From Gammaproteobacteria bacterium (GTDB lineage: Bacteria; Pseudomonadota; Gammaproteobacteria; Pseudomonadales; JAUIET01): 64,000 bases of DNA. Below the pieces are notes generated by a model. That model did not search any database and was not told the DNA's origin. It worked only from the letters and a program-made list of their open reading frames with translations. Each line of letters starts with the position of its first letter. Position 1 is the first letter of the stretch. The position numbers and the translations under genes were made by a program. The stretch is taken from the NCBI GenBank assembly GCA_030431775.1, contig JAUIHW010000003.1, forward strand, positions 1-64,000, written 5' to 3'. Shown here piece by piece: positions 1-9,601 of the stretch.

Positions 1-44
1 ATACTGACGGCGAACGCACTAAGGCATACCTTTGGGAGGCCAGC

Positions 45-539
45 ATGAGCACTGTATACGACTTTGAAGTTGAAACGACCGATGGCAGCCGCAAGGCGCT
101 GCGCGATTACCGTGGAAAAACCCTGCTAATCGTCAATACCGCCAGCAAGTGTGGTTTCACCCCTCAATTCAAGGGTTTGCAGGCATTGTACGAAAAATAC
201 CAAGATCAGGGCCTGGAAGTTCTCGGGTTCCCCTGCAATCAGTTTGGCAATCAGGACCCCGGTTCTAACGAGGAAATAGTGGAGTTTTGTTCGCTCAATT
301 ACGACGTGAACTTTCCGATGTTTGCCAAAATTGAGGTCAATGGCAGCAATGCTGAACCGCTCTACCAACACCTTAGAAAAGAAGCACCCGGTGTGCTGGG
401 AACAACCGGCATCAAGTGGAATTTCACTAAGTTTCTGGTCAATGCCGAAGGCCAGGTAGTGGAGCGCTTCTCGCCAAAAACCAGCCCGGTTGAGCTGGAG
501 GAAGCGATCGAGGCATTACTCGAAGTTGAACCGGCGTAA
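45..539 (+). CDS. Glutathione peroxidase family protein (Cys type)
   Basis: A 164-residue thiol peroxidase of the glutathione peroxidase family, expected to reduce hydrogen or organic hydroperoxides with glutathione or thioredoxin in the cytoplasm. The family tetrad is visible: the peroxidatic Cys36 in ASKCGFTP (codon TGT, so cysteine and not selenocysteine), Gln70 in FPCNQFGNQ, and Trp125–Asn126 in KWNFTKF. There is no signal peptide and the length is normal for bacterial BtuE/BsaA-like enzymes. The ATG at 45 follows a GGGAGG-type ribosome binding site at about 33–38. The end of the gene overlaps the start of the downstream PhoD-type gene, so the two are probably cotranscribed. The electron donor cannot be told from sequence. 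Confidence 0.93.
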   Translation: MSTVYDFEVETTDGSRKALRDYRGKTLLIVNTASKCGFTPQFKGLQALYEKYQDQGLEVLGFPCNQFGNQDPGSNEEIVEFCSLNYDVNFPMFAKIEVNGSNAEPLYQHLRKEAPGVLGTTGIKWNFTKFLVNAEGQVVERFSPKTSPVELEEAIEALLEVEPA

Positions 540-2193
540 GTTACTCAAGCACTTACTGGCCAGTGGGGCTGGCGCGCCGCTGCTGGCCTGCAGCACGGTT
601 CGAACCACCTCCGGTTTCCAGGCGCGGGCTGGCTTTTTGCACGGTGTCGCCAGTGGCGATCCATTGGCCGAGCGCGCCATTATATGGACCCGGCTGAGTG
701 GCCAATCCGGCCGGCAAAGCGTCAGCTGGGAAGTGGCGAGCAACGCAGATTTCAGCCGTATTGTGCGTTCCGGGCAATTGTTCACCGACGCCTCACGCGA
801 TTTTACCTGTAAGGTTGACGTTGGCGGCCTGCACGCTGGCACACCGTACTATTACCGATTCCACGCTGGTCCACATACCTCCAAAACCGGACGGTTCAAA
901 ACGCTACCACGGGGCAAAGTGCAACAGCTTAAATTGGGGCTGGTGTCCTGCTCCAACTATTCCTTTGGTTACTTCAATGCCTATCGTCACCTGGCCGAGC
1001 ACGATCTGGACGCGGTGTATCACGCCGGTGACTACATCTATGAATACGAGGCCGGGGGATATGATGCAGCGAACGCCGCTGACATGGGCCGCGAAGCGGT
1101 ACCACGCCACGAATTAATTACGCTGGCGGATTATCGTATACGCCATGCTCAGTATAAGTCGGACCCTGACCTACAAGCCGTGCATGCCCGGCACGCATTC
1201 ATTTGCAGTTGGGACGACCATGAAGTGGCCAATGACAGCTTTGTTGGCGGCGCAGAAAATCATCAGCGGCAGGACGGCGATTGGCAGGCGCGCAAACAGG
1301 CAGCATTACAAGCCTACTTTGAGTGGATGCCAGTGCGTGAGCCGCGTGTTGCTCCGGAGCAGAACTACCGAGCTTTTCAGTTTGGCGAGCTGTTCAGCCT
1401 GATCGTGCTGGAAACCCGGCTGTCGGGCCGTGACCAGGCCTTGAGTTACGCCACAGATCTGCCATGGATCGAGACTGCAGAGAGCGACGAACCGCAGCCA
1501 GACATCAGGCGCTTTGTGACTGAAGTTCTTCCCGACCCGGCACGCCGCATGATCAGTGCGGAACAGGAAATCTGGTTGGTGGCGCAGTTGCAGGCCTCGA
1601 AACGAGCTGGCATACCCTGGCAGCTAATCGGGAACCAGACTTTGCTGGCACAAATTATAGCCCCGGACTTCAGCGGGCAATTTACGCCGGAGCAACTGGC
1701 CGCACTCGACCCACGGGCACAGCAATTTGTGGAGTTCTCAACACTGGGCTTACCCTACAATCTGGACGCCTGGGATGGCTACCCGGCGGCACGTCAGCGG
1801 GTATTGGAAGCCTTTTCCAGGCACGCCAATAATGCAGTCGTGCTAACCGGTGACACTCATAACGCCTGGGCCAACAATGTTACCGGCTCCCAGGGCAATA
1901 ACGTTGCCGCTGAAATTGCCGTGGCCAGCATTACCTCACCGGGTGCGTCGGACATACTTGGCCTGGACAATGCGCAGATGCCGGCCATGGTCCAGGCCAA
2001 TAATCCAAATGTGGCTTACACCAATACCAGCGACCGCGGCTATGCCGTACTCACGATAGAACCAGATCACGTATTGGCCGATTTCTATTTTGTTGACCGG
2101 ATTGATTCCACCAATAGCACGCAACGGCTTGAGCAAAGCGTCAAGCTTGCCGCCAGTCCGCCCGGTGAGACCGCCGCTCTGGAACTGCTCTGA
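526..2193 (+). CDS. PhoD-type alkaline phosphatase/phosphodiesterase, exported
   Basis: Metallophosphatase of the PhoD family, which cleaves phosphate mono- or diesters outside the cytoplasm. Family motifs are clear: an N-terminal beta-sandwich part ([11 protein letters not shown]), then [30 protein letters not shown] and [10 protein letters not shown], which carry the metal ligands. The N-terminus has a twin-arginine motif (NRRKLL) followed by a hydrophobic stretch and a lipobox-like LLAC, so Tat export and possible lipidation are expected. The open frame runs back to a TTG at 490. I prefer the TTG at 526 because it places the arginines immediately after the start, giving 555 residues. That start lies inside the glutathione peroxidase gene (14-nt overlap), suggesting translational coupling. 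The exact start is uncertain. Confidence 0.88.
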   Translation: MNRRKLLKHLLASGAGAPLLACSTVRTTSGFQARAGFLHGVASGDPLAERAIIWTRLSGQSGRQSVSWEVASNADFSRIVRSGQLFTDASRDFTCKVDVGGLHAGTPYYYRFHAGPHTSKTGRFKTLPRGKVQQLKLGLVSCSNYSFGYFNAYRHLAEHDLDAVYHAGDYIYEYEAGGYDAANAADMGREAVPRHELITLADYRIRHAQYKSDPDLQAVHARHAFICSWDDHEVANDSFVGGAENHQRQDGDWQARKQAALQAYFEWMPVREPRVAPEQNYRAFQFGELFSLIVLETRLSGRDQALSYATDLPWIETAESDEPQPDIRRFVTEVLPDPARRMISAEQEIWLVAQLQASKRAGIPWQLIGNQTLLAQIIAPDFSGQFTPEQLAALDPRAQQFVEFSTLGLPYNLDAWDGYPAARQRVLEAFSRHANNAVVLTGDTHNAWANNVTGSQGNNVAAEIAVASITSPGASDILGLDNAQMPAMVQANNPNVAYTNTSDRGYAVLTIEPDHVLADFYFVDRIDSTNSTQRLEQSVKLAASPPGETAALELL

Positions 2194-2212
2194 AGATTCC
2201 CCAGTCTGGTTG

Positions 2213-3139
2213 TTAGAACAGATCCAGCTGGTTTTCCTCAGTTCTTGCTGCCAGAACATCGCGGTTGTGGGCATCAAGTTTTGCCTCGGCAGCGCGCTGA
2301 AGCTCAACCGGGAAAGGGGCAAGGGGCTCCAGGGCTGGGGCAAACTCCAATAGAGAATTGTGAAAGTCGCGCGCCAAAGTCGGCGCATCGGCATTGTCCG
2401 GCGTGTGTATAAATACCTGGGGACGCTTGCCCTGTTCCAACCATTGTGCCACCTTGCGCAACCAGGGCCGAAAATACTCTTTGCTGCGTTGATTGTCCGG
2501 ATGGCCGATAAAACGCAGCGTCGGATGCTGTGAAAGCGCATAGGTATTGGCCGGCACCCTGGGCTTTTTGCGCTGCGCATCACGCACCGCATCGCTTCGT
2601 GGCGGTGCGGAAAACAGGGGCCGGGTGTCAAAAATGACCCGGTCCATATTCAGCGAGGCGAGCAAGTCGCTCAAACGATCATCGGCATCATGATCGTGAA
2701 AAAACTCCAGGTGGCGAACCTCCACTGAGTACTGATAATCCTTCGGCAAGCGGCGCACGTAGTGCTCCAGCTGAGGTAGCGATTGTGGCGAAAAGTCGCC
2801 TGGCAGCTGTAAATGAAACACGCCTAGCTTGTCGCTGATCGGCTCCAGACAGGAAAAAAATCGTTGGGTTTCGTCCTCGGCGCCCTGCAGCCGGAGTGCG
2901 TGACTGATGCGCTGCGGAAACTTGAAACAGAAGCGGAAATCGGCTGCTGCCTGCTCGCCCCAGCGTCGTACGGTTTCATCCGAAGGCAGACCATAAAACG
3001 TGGTATTGCCCTCTACTGAATTAAATACACTGCTGTACTGCGCCAGATAGTCCGAGACTTTGGCGCCCTGTGCAAAAAAACGCCCGGCCCATTGCCGATT
3101 GCCCCACATCGGGCAACCAAGATTATAGGGTAATGTCAC
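2213..3139 (-). CDS. DUF72 (YecE-like) protein
   Basis: A 308-residue member of the DUF72/YecE family, TIM-barrel-like proteins of unknown biochemical role. Recognisable family features are the opening GCPMWGNRQWAGRF, YSSVFNSVEGNTTFYG, FCFKFPQRISH and the late SVEVRHLEFF. The start is GTG at 3139, preceded by an AGGA ribosome binding site five bases away. It begins two bases after the stop of the thiolase gene, so the pair forms an operon. Family membership is confident; no reaction is assigned, and the thiolase neighbour is the only functional hint. Confidence 0.85.
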   Translation of the reverse strand: MTLPYNLGCPMWGNRQWAGRFFAQGAKVSDYLAQYSSVFNSVEGNTTFYGLPSDETVRRWGEQAAADFRFCFKFPQRISHALRLQGAEDETQRFFSCLEPISDKLGVFHLQLPGDFSPQSLPQLEHYVRRLPKDYQYSVEVRHLEFFHDHDADDRLSDLLASLNMDRVIFDTRPLFSAPPRSDAVRDAQRKKPRVPANTYALSQHPTLRFIGHPDNQRSKEYFRPWLRKVAQWLEQGKRPQVFIHTPDNADAPTLARDFHNSLLEFAPALEPLAPFPVELQRAAEAKLDAHNRDVLAARTEENQLDLF

Positions 3140-3141
3140 TC

Positions 3142-4374
3142 TTATCCTACGCCAACAACGAAGCTGGCACAGGTAGTGGTGCTGCCGCCAACGTTGAAGG
3201 TCAGCATATTGCGCGGATTGTCGAGCTGCATATCACCAGCCTGCCCGGTACACTGCTTGTAACAGTCCAGTACCATGCGCACGCCGGTTGCACCCACCGG
3301 GTGTCCAAGGCCAATTAAACCGCCGCTCGGATTAATGGGAAAGCGACCATCTTTCTGAATCACGCCGTCCTCAACGGCCTGCCAGCTCTTACCCGGCTCC
3401 GTCAGCCCAAGGTGGTCAATGGCCATGTATTCGGTGATTGAGAAGCAATCATGGGTTTCCAGTCCATCCAGCTCATAAATATCGCTAAAGCCAGCGCGCT
3501 GTATGGCCTCCCGGCCACATTCGGCTGCGTGCGGAAAAATCAACGGCTGATCCGCGCTCAGCGCCAGCTTGCGGTCCAGCAACAGCGCGGCGCTGCGATG
3601 CCCCCACCCCTTCAGGCGAGGAATGTCGGCTAGCTTGAGCCCGCGCTCAGCGGCGTATTGCCGGGCGCTGCGCTCACCCGCCAAAATGACGGCCGCTGCG
3701 CCATCGGTAACCTGCCCACAATCCAGCTTGCGCACCCGCCCTTCGATGACCGGATTCAGCTCATCATTGTCACTGAAACAGCCGTCTGGAAAATTCCACT
3801 TTCGGGTTTGTGCATTAGGGTTCAGGTGTCCATTTTCGAAATTGGTTCGGCCAATGGTCTTTAAATGATCCGTATTAATGCCGTAGCGCCGGTCGTACTC
3901 ATCGATAATACGGTCAAACATATGCGGCCAGGGGTAGTCCACATCCTGTGCTTCCACGCCCTTCCAGGTTGCCGCCCCAAGGTGCTCCGCAGCCGTTTTA
4001 CCATCGGTACAGCGCATCATTTCAAGGCCAATAACCGCAGCGGTGTCATAGTGGCCACTGAGAATATCGCGCATTGCCGACAGCATGGCCATAGAGCCCG
4101 AAGCGCAAGCCGCTTCATGGCAGGAAGTCGGCTTGCCACTCATTTCCGGGAACACATGCCCAAAAAAACCACCGAGAATGCCCTGCCCGGTGAACAACTG
4201 AGCGTTGAACGCGCCAACATGCCCCACATCAATTTGCTCGGGGTCGATACCTACACGACTGACCGCATCGCTCAGACAGTCTCGGAACATATCGAAAATA
4301 TCCAGGCCTTCGCGCGCCCAGTTGCGGGAAAAATCGGTTTGTGCGCCGCCCAGAATGTATATCGGTGCATCCAT
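3142..4374 (-). CDS. Thiolase family acetyl-CoA acyltransferase
   Basis: A 410-residue thiolase with an intact active site: the nucleophilic cysteine in HEAACASGS, the GLGHPVGATG histidine loop and the C-terminal GGSTTTCASF cysteine loop. It should cleave or form a carbon–carbon bond on acyl-CoA, most likely in fatty-acid or related lipid breakdown; the subgroup is nearer acetyl-CoA acetyltransferases and SCP-x-like thiolases than FadA. The frame is open back to 4497, but the ATG at 4374 has a GAGGA site nearby and gives the normal family N-terminus (MDAPIYILGGAQTDF), so I use it. DUF72 follows after two bases. The acyl chain is not predictable. Confidence 0.9.
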   Translation of the reverse strand: MDAPIYILGGAQTDFSRNWAREGLDIFDMFRDCLSDAVSRVGIDPEQIDVGHVGAFNAQLFTGQGILGGFFGHVFPEMSGKPTSCHEAACASGSMAMLSAMRDILSGHYDTAAVIGLEMMRCTDGKTAAEHLGAATWKGVEAQDVDYPWPHMFDRIIDEYDRRYGINTDHLKTIGRTNFENGHLNPNAQTRKWNFPDGCFSDNDELNPVIEGRVRKLDCGQVTDGAAAVILAGERSARQYAAERGLKLADIPRLKGWGHRSAALLLDRKLALSADQPLIFPHAAECGREAIQRAGFSDIYELDGLETHDCFSITEYMAIDHLGLTEPGKSWQAVEDGVIQKDGRFPINPSGGLIGLGHPVGATGVRMVLDCYKQCTGQAGDMQLDNPRNMLTFNVGGSTTTCASFVVGVG

Positions 4375-4520
4375 TATTCGCTTCCTCATAAGATGGTCTG
4401 CCTGCCGCCATAATAGAGCCTGGCTAAACCGGGAGCAATGCTTTGCTTCCTTAGCCGGTGGCCGCTTGTCGAGAGAGACCCACCCTGCTCCGTACAAGCC
4501 ACCTCAGCAGTATGGCCGCG

Positions 4521-6110
4521 TTAATGGTGTTCCCGGGTTGCGCGGAATACCACATCTGGCCAGCGCTCTTCGGCGAGATTCAGGTTGACGCGAGTTGGCG
4601 CCAGGTAGGTCAGATGACCTCCGCCGTCGATGGCAATATTGTCGTTGTTTTTGCGCTTGAATTCTTCAAGCATTTTGGGGTCATCGCACTCCACCCAGCG
4701 GGCGGTGAATACGTTGATGTTTTCATACAGGCAATCAACTCCGTACTCGTCTTTCAGGCGATAGGCAACCACTTCAAACTGCAGCACACCCACGGCACCC
4801 ACGATCAGGTCGTTGTTTCTGACCGGCATAAACACCTGAGTGGAACCTTCTTCCGACAGTTGTTGCAAGCCTTTCTGGAGTTGCTTGGTTTTGAGTGGGT
4901 CCTTCATTCTGATCCGGCGGAACAGTTCCGGCGCGAAATGCGGGATGCCAGTGAACTGCAGGGCGCTACCGCTGGTGAAGGTATCGCCAATCTGGATGGT
5001 ACCGTGGTTGTGCAAGCCGATGATGTCCCCGGCAACGGCCTTCTCCACGTGGGCCCGCTCGCCTGCGGTGAATGTGACCGCATCGGCAATGCGCACGTCT
5101 TTCGCGATTCTGACATGACGCATTTTCATGCCACGGGAGTATTCACCGGAAACGATGCGCATAAAGGCCACGCGATCGCGGTGTTTCGGGTCCATATTGG
5201 CCTGAATCTTGAAAACGAAGCCACTGAATTCCGGGGCTTCTGCGGCCACATCCTGCTCGCCTGCATTCCGAGACTGCGGCGGTGGCGCTTCATCCACAAA
5301 GTCATTCAGCATTTCCCGCACGCCAAAATTGCCAAGCGCCGTACCGAAGTAAACCGGGGTGAGCTCGCCCGCCAGGAAGGCTTGCCGGTCAAATTCGTGG
5401 CTGGCACCGCGAACCAGCTCTATCTGATCCAGCACATCGTCATAAAGGGCACCCAGGTATTCTCGTGCCTCGGGACTGTCGATCCCCGAAATCTGCACAT
5501 CATCAGGAACCCCCTTACCCTGCCCCTGCTGGAAAACATGGATGGTGTCTGTATACAGGTTATAAACGCCTTTGAACTGCCGCCCCATATCCAGCGGCCA
5601 GTTAATGGGTGCAGCGGCGATTTTCAGAACGGTTTCAATTTCGTCAAGCAGTTCAATAGGGTCACGAATGTCTCGGTCCAGCTTATTGACAAAACTAACA
5701 ATTGGAGTTGTTCTTAATCGGCAGACATCCATCAGCTTGATGGTGCGCTCTTCAACCCCCTTGGCACCGTCCACAACCATGAGCGCAGAATCGACCGCAG
5801 TCAGGGTCCGGTAGGTGTCTTCCGAGAAATCCTCGTGCCCAGGCGTATCCAGCAAGTTGACCGTGCAGCCCTTGTAGGGGAACTGCATAACCGACGAGGT
5901 TACCGAGATTCCGCGCTCCTGCTCCATGCCCATCCAGTCCGAGGTGGCATGCCGGTCAGACTTGCGTCCCTTAACCGTTCCTGCCTGCTGGATTACGTTG
6001 CCGAACAGCAGTAACTTCTCGGTTATGGTGGTCTTGCCGGCGTCGGGGTGCGAAATGATCGCAAAGGTGCGTCTCCTATTGATTTCATTGAGAAAGTTGC
6101 TATCCGCCAT
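4521..6110 (-). CDS. prfC: Peptide chain release factor 3
   Basis: RF3, a translational GTPase that removes RF1 or RF2 from the ribosome after peptide release. The 529-residue length matches the E. coli protein. The GTPase motifs are present: the P-loop SHPDAGKTT at about residues 20–28, the switch I region with [18 protein letters not shown] and NKLDRD. The C-terminal part contains the RF3 signature [12 protein letters not shown]. The ATG at 6110 is preceded by AAGG about ten bases away. It stands alone on the minus strand, upstream of an AT-rich stretch that must carry its promoter; I could not choose a convincing −35/−10 pair. Confidence 0.97.
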   Translation of the reverse strand: MADSNFLNEINRRRTFAIISHPDAGKTTITEKLLLFGNVIQQAGTVKGRKSDRHATSDWMGMEQERGISVTSSVMQFPYKGCTVNLLDTPGHEDFSEDTYRTLTAVDSALMVVDGAKGVEERTIKLMDVCRLRTTPIVSFVNKLDRDIRDPIELLDEIETVLKIAAAPINWPLDMGRQFKGVYNLYTDTIHVFQQGQGKGVPDDVQISGIDSPEAREYLGALYDDVLDQIELVRGASHEFDRQAFLAGELTPVYFGTALGNFGVREMLNDFVDEAPPPQSRNAGEQDVAAEAPEFSGFVFKIQANMDPKHRDRVAFMRIVSGEYSRGMKMRHVRIAKDVRIADAVTFTAGERAHVEKAVAGDIIGLHNHGTIQIGDTFTSGSALQFTGIPHFAPELFRRIRMKDPLKTKQLQKGLQQLSEEGSTQVFMPVRNNDLIVGAVGVLQFEVVAYRLKDEYGVDCLYENINVFTARWVECDDPKMLEEFKRKNNDNIAIDGGGHLTYLAPTRVNLNLAEERWPDVVFRATREHH

Positions 6111-6214
6111 ACACCAAAAACCTTTATTTACACCTAAGTTTACACCGGTTTAAAAACACCACTCTTTCTATATCAAAAAGTGAACCTCGCTATTTATGAA
6201 TTGATACCTACTTT

Positions 6215-6643
6215 TCAAGCCCCAACGAATTCTAATAAGTCACTAATATCGTGCCCGTCAGCAGCTCTAAGCGCTGCAATATACTGATCGCGTCGCTTAT
6301 TCATAGCTTCCAGCCTGTAACCACCAGCCCAATCAATGGCTGGTTCATTTAATAATTTAGTTAATACAGCATCCGCCATTATCCGCGCATGCCGCCCGTT
6401 ACCATTAGGAAACGGGTGGATAAACACCAGCTTGTGATGAAACCTAGCCGCCAGCTCTTTAGGCGAATAAGTGCCATGCTCAACCCAGTATTTGGCATCG
6501 TCTAATAGTTGCCGTAATTGAATAGCAACTTGTATCGGATCAACACCTATATTCTTTTCAGTGCGGCGGAATGTACCTGCCCACTTCCAGACACTGCCAA
6601 ACAACCGCTTGTGCAGCTCTAAAACAAAAGCCTCTGACAACAC
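6215..6643 (-). pseudogene. 5'-truncated Fic/Doc gene (mobile mystery protein B type)
   Basis: The open frame encodes 142 residues of a Fic domain with a complete catalytic motif, HPFPNGNGRHAR at residues 76–87, which in active enzymes transfers AMP or a similar group to a target protein. The GTG at 6643 has no ribosome binding site. Homology-like sequence continues upstream in the same frame without any usable start codon, through LDQLEQAGI, until it meets the htpX stop codon at 6709–6711; the frame closes at 6728–6730. From memory of mobile mystery protein B (TIGR02613), only about its first 25–30 residues are missing. The stretch 6121–6240 is only about one-third G+C by hand count, unlike its neighbours, which suggests transfer followed by deletion. 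An intact core could still be made from the GTG, so loss of function is inferred. Confidence 0.65.
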
Positions 6644-6689
6644 GTCAGGGTTCTTTTGTTTATCTAACCACTTTAATCCTTCGGTAATG

Positions 6690-6707
6690 CCAGCTTGCTC
6701 AAGCTGG
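6690..6707. repeat. Perfect 8-bp inverted repeat just after htpX
   Basis: CCAGCTTG, a two-base loop and CAAGCTGG form a perfect hairpin one base beyond the htpX stop codon. There is no T-tract on the htpX side, so it is not a standard intrinsic terminator. It lies inside the Fic remnant frame at the likely junction with foreign DNA. It may stabilise the htpX 3' end or be a relic of the junction. Confidence 0.5.
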
Positions 6708-6708
6708 T

Positions 6709-7590
6709 CTAGACTTTTCGCAACGCTTCAATCCTTGCATCCAGCGGCGGGTGGCTGGAAAACATGGCGGCTAAGCCAGAGCGCATGCCTTCACTGATAC
6801 CAAAAGCCTGCATGGTCGCGGGCATGTCGTTCTCTCGGCCGCTGGCGCGTTTCAGGCTTTCCAGTGCGGAGATCATGGATTCGCGGTCAGCGAAGGTCGC
6901 GCCGCCTTCATCGGCTCGGAATTCGCGATAGCGCGAGAACCACATAACAATTGCCGAGGCGAGAATGCCAAGAATCACCTGGGCGATCATCGACGTTACG
7001 AAGTAGCCAATACCGTGGCCGCTGTTGTTCTTCAGCACCACGCGGTCCACGACGTGGCCGATAATGCGCGAGAAGAAAATAACGAAGGTATTGACCACGC
7101 CCTGAATCAAAGACAGTGTGACCATATCGCCATTGGCGACATGGGCAATTTCGTGAGCCATCACCGCGCGTACTTCATTCTTGTTCATGGAGCGCAGCAA
7201 GCCGACGCTTACCGCCACCAGCGCATCGTTCTTGTTCCAGCCGGTTGCAAAGGCATTGGGCTGCTCGGATGGAAAGATACCCACCTCAGGCATTTTGATA
7301 CCCGCTTTCTCGGCCAGGTCCTGGGTTGTCTCATACAGCCAGCGTTCGTCACCCGGGCTGGGGTTTTCAATGAGCTGTACGCCCATGGACTTCTTCGCCA
7401 TCCACTTGGATATGAACAGCGATATAAACGAGCCGATAAAGCCGAAGGCGGCGCTGTAAATCAATAAGCCTGTAAGGTTCAGGTCCACGCCATTGCTGGC
7501 CAGTATGGGCTCGCCGAAAGTGCTCATGACGATACCGACCAACACCAGTACAGCTATATTGGTCCCTAAAAACAGCATGATGCGCAACAT
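6709..7590 (-). CDS. htpX: HtpX membrane zinc protease
   Basis: M48 metalloprotease of the inner membrane that degrades damaged membrane proteins alongside FtsH. The length of 293 residues equals that of E. coli HtpX. Two N-terminal transmembrane segments (about 4–26 and 40–62), the zinc motif HEIAH at 146–150, two further hydrophobic segments (about 160–180 and 195–218) and the third ligand glutamate in REFRADEGG (about 223) are all visible. The C-terminus HPPLDARIEALRKV is typical. It is monocistronic on the minus strand; its 3' end touches the Fic remnant. Confidence 0.96.
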   Translation of the reverse strand: MLRIMLFLGTNIAVLVLVGIVMSTFGEPILASNGVDLNLTGLLIYSAAFGFIGSFISLFISKWMAKKSMGVQLIENPSPGDERWLYETTQDLAEKAGIKMPEVGIFPSEQPNAFATGWNKNDALVAVSVGLLRSMNKNEVRAVMAHEIAHVANGDMVTLSLIQGVVNTFVIFFSRIIGHVVDRVVLKNNSGHGIGYFVTSMIAQVILGILASAIVMWFSRYREFRADEGGATFADRESMISALESLKRASGRENDMPATMQAFGISEGMRSGLAAMFSSHPPLDARIEALRKV

Positions 7591-7673
7591 AACAGTAGCT
7601 CCGGGCTAATTGCTTAACGGACAATAATACAATGCTAGATGGGGCAGAATTGTTAAATTACAAGTGCCGACCG

Positions 7674-9593
7674 CTACGGCTGATACCAGATTGGTGAGGT
7701 ATAGGCCCGCTCCTGCGTCCACTCAGGCGCCAGTTGGGGAGCAGCCTGGCCGAAGTGCACCTGATCTACATTGGTCCAGCGTGGGGTGGGTATTTCCAGC
7801 ACCCGCACGTAATACACGGCTGCCTGCTGCGGGTCGAATTCCGGATCCTGCCAAACCAAGGATAATTCGGCAGCGCCAATGCTATTGCGATAAGAGGCCG
7901 TTTTCGGGTCAACCGTGTTGCCAACTGGCCGCACTCGGTTATTCCGGATTCCGCGCTGATCTGATGCGGCCACATTGAACACCTTCTCATGGCTCTCACC
8001 CTGGCTGTCCAGCCAGACCTTAACCACTTGCACCCGGTCAAGATTCGCGCCAATCGGGTCCTTCTGCACCGCAATTAGAAAACTTGGTGTGGCCTTATCA
8101 TTGGGCCGCAGCGGCAGATCAGCTCCCATTGGAACCCCATTGCGATAGCCGTAGCGCACCCGGTCATGGCGCTGCTCGTCGCCTTTGGCAAACTGCCAAC
8201 CACCAAACACCCGAACCACCATGCGCGGCCCTGTGGTAGCGAACACCTCGCGGCGCTGCATACCCGCAAATACTGCCTCTCGGGTATTTTCTTCCGCCCA
8301 CACAGCCGCGTAGCCCGACGCGGCGCTCTCCCACTGCTGTTGTACCACCGTATTCTGGGTACCTTCCGGGAAAAAGGAGCGATGGGAACGGTCTCCTACA
8401 GGTTCCGCGCTGGCCATTTTGCCAAAATAATTATCTTCATCAGCCGTTGCCAGGCCGGTGTGGGAATCGGTGCTGCCGATCATTCCAAACTTGAACGGGT
8501 TTTCACCCAGGGCACCCTCGTGTTGCAGGCCAAGACCCAGCGCTGAGCGCGCATATTCATAGCGCAACATGTCGTTGCGCTTAAGCTCAGTGAATGACAA
8601 ATTCGCTTTGTCCCAGGTTTCGTAGTCGGCAAATTCATCATTGGGAGATAAAAATGCATGGGTCTCGCTGTCACCTTTGATTTGGGTCACTTCCAAAATG
8701 GGCTCCCAGCGGCTGCGCTGGCGGGCGTAATCCGCGTCGAAGGGCAGGCCGGAAAGTCGGGTTTCTGCGAACATCAGGCCGTTGCTGGCATTGCTGTTGT
8801 GCGGAATCGCCATCACCTTGCCGCCAGTTTGCTCCTCATAGTCGGCCAGGAACCGCCACAGCTGTTCGGGATCACCGCCGTCAGCCGATGAGAATGGCAA
8901 TACCTGGGAGGTTTTCTCTGCGCCATCGCGAAACAGCACGTTTCGGTGCAGGTTGTTACCCGCCGGCATGGAGGTCCACTCGTAGCCTATGAAGGCCGTA
9001 AACCGCCCAGGCTCGTTGAAATGATCGGCAACCTCACCCACCCTGTGCCAAACGGACTGACGGATCGCCTCAGGCACCTCGGACTGGGAAGGGTCGCGCA
9101 ATATTTCCGGATCCAGGTCAACTTGGTGGTCGCCCTGTATGGCTTTCAGTGCATCGTCAATGGAGGCGCGCCCCATCGAAAGAATGCCAAACTCCATTAA
9201 AACCTTACCGTGCTGATCAGCCGCGATGTACTCAGCCCAGCGCTTACCTAACGGCGTAGCCAGCATTGCCGCATCGCCAGAGTACACCAGCGGGAAAATT
9301 CCGAGAAACTCGGAGTGGTCGGAGACCAGCAGAAAGTCCAGTGGCCGCGCCAGTTTGGCTTTCAAACCCGTCTGTGACTCCACGATTTCGCCGCGAGCAA
9401 ATCGAAAAGCGTCCTCAGGCGTGATGCTGCGATTACCAAATGAGAAGGCATCCGGCGACAGGTAGGTGTGCACATGGGTATCGCCCCACAGTAGCTGCTG
9501 TGGAAAATCGTCGCCAACCGGTTTGGAATATTCCTCCGCCGACACCAGCATGGCGCCCGCCATGCCAAGCAGCAATATCGTGCAGTATTTCAT
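7674..9593 (-). CDS. DUF3604 protein, exported, PHP-like
   Basis: A 639-residue secreted protein of the DUF3604 family. It has a signal peptide (MKYCTILLLGMAGAMLVSA, cleavage near residue 19). Motifs resembling the PHP metal-dependent phosphoesterase fold are visible: GDTHVHTYLSPDA near the N-terminus, LLVSDHSEFLG, IPHNSNASNG and a later GSTDSHTG. A GAGGAG ribosome binding site precedes the ATG at 9593. Substrate and reaction are unknown. Such proteins are common in marine gammaproteobacteria. The aldehyde dehydrogenase gene ends nine bases upstream, so it is probably the last gene of the long minus-strand run starting near 17.0 kb. Confidence 0.85.
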   Translation of the reverse strand: MKYCTILLLGMAGAMLVSAEEYSKPVGDDFPQQLLWGDTHVHTYLSPDAFSFGNRSITPEDAFRFARGEIVESQTGLKAKLARPLDFLLVSDHSEFLGIFPLVYSGDAAMLATPLGKRWAEYIAADQHGKVLMEFGILSMGRASIDDALKAIQGDHQVDLDPEILRDPSQSEVPEAIRQSVWHRVGEVADHFNEPGRFTAFIGYEWTSMPAGNNLHRNVLFRDGAEKTSQVLPFSSADGGDPEQLWRFLADYEEQTGGKVMAIPHNSNASNGLMFAETRLSGLPFDADYARQRSRWEPILEVTQIKGDSETHAFLSPNDEFADYETWDKANLSFTELKRNDMLRYEYARSALGLGLQHEGALGENPFKFGMIGSTDSHTGLATADEDNYFGKMASAEPVGDRSHRSFFPEGTQNTVVQQQWESAASGYAAVWAEENTREAVFAGMQRREVFATTGPRMVVRVFGGWQFAKGDEQRHDRVRYGYRNGVPMGADLPLRPNDKATPSFLIAVQKDPIGANLDRVQVVKVWLDSQGESHEKVFNVAASDQRGIRNNRVRPVGNTVDPKTASYRNSIGAAELSLVWQDPEFDPQQAAVYYVRVLEIPTPRWTNVDQVHFGQAAPQLAPEWTQERAYTSPIWYQP

Positions 9594-9601
9594 TAGCTCC
9601 T

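Noticed and set aside
45-539. Selenoprotein glutathione peroxidase
   Set aside because: The peroxidatic codon is TGT (Cys), with no in-frame TGA.
45-2193. Glutathione peroxidase and PhoD-type gene as one frameshifted fusion
   Set aside because: Each protein is complete, and the second has its own Tat signal peptide, so they are two overlapping genes.
4458-5717. Long plus-strand open frame (419 codons) opposite prfC
   Set aside because: It lies antisense to a clear RF3 gene, starts in non-coding sequence and shows no family motif; long antisense frames are expected in G+C-rich coding DNA.
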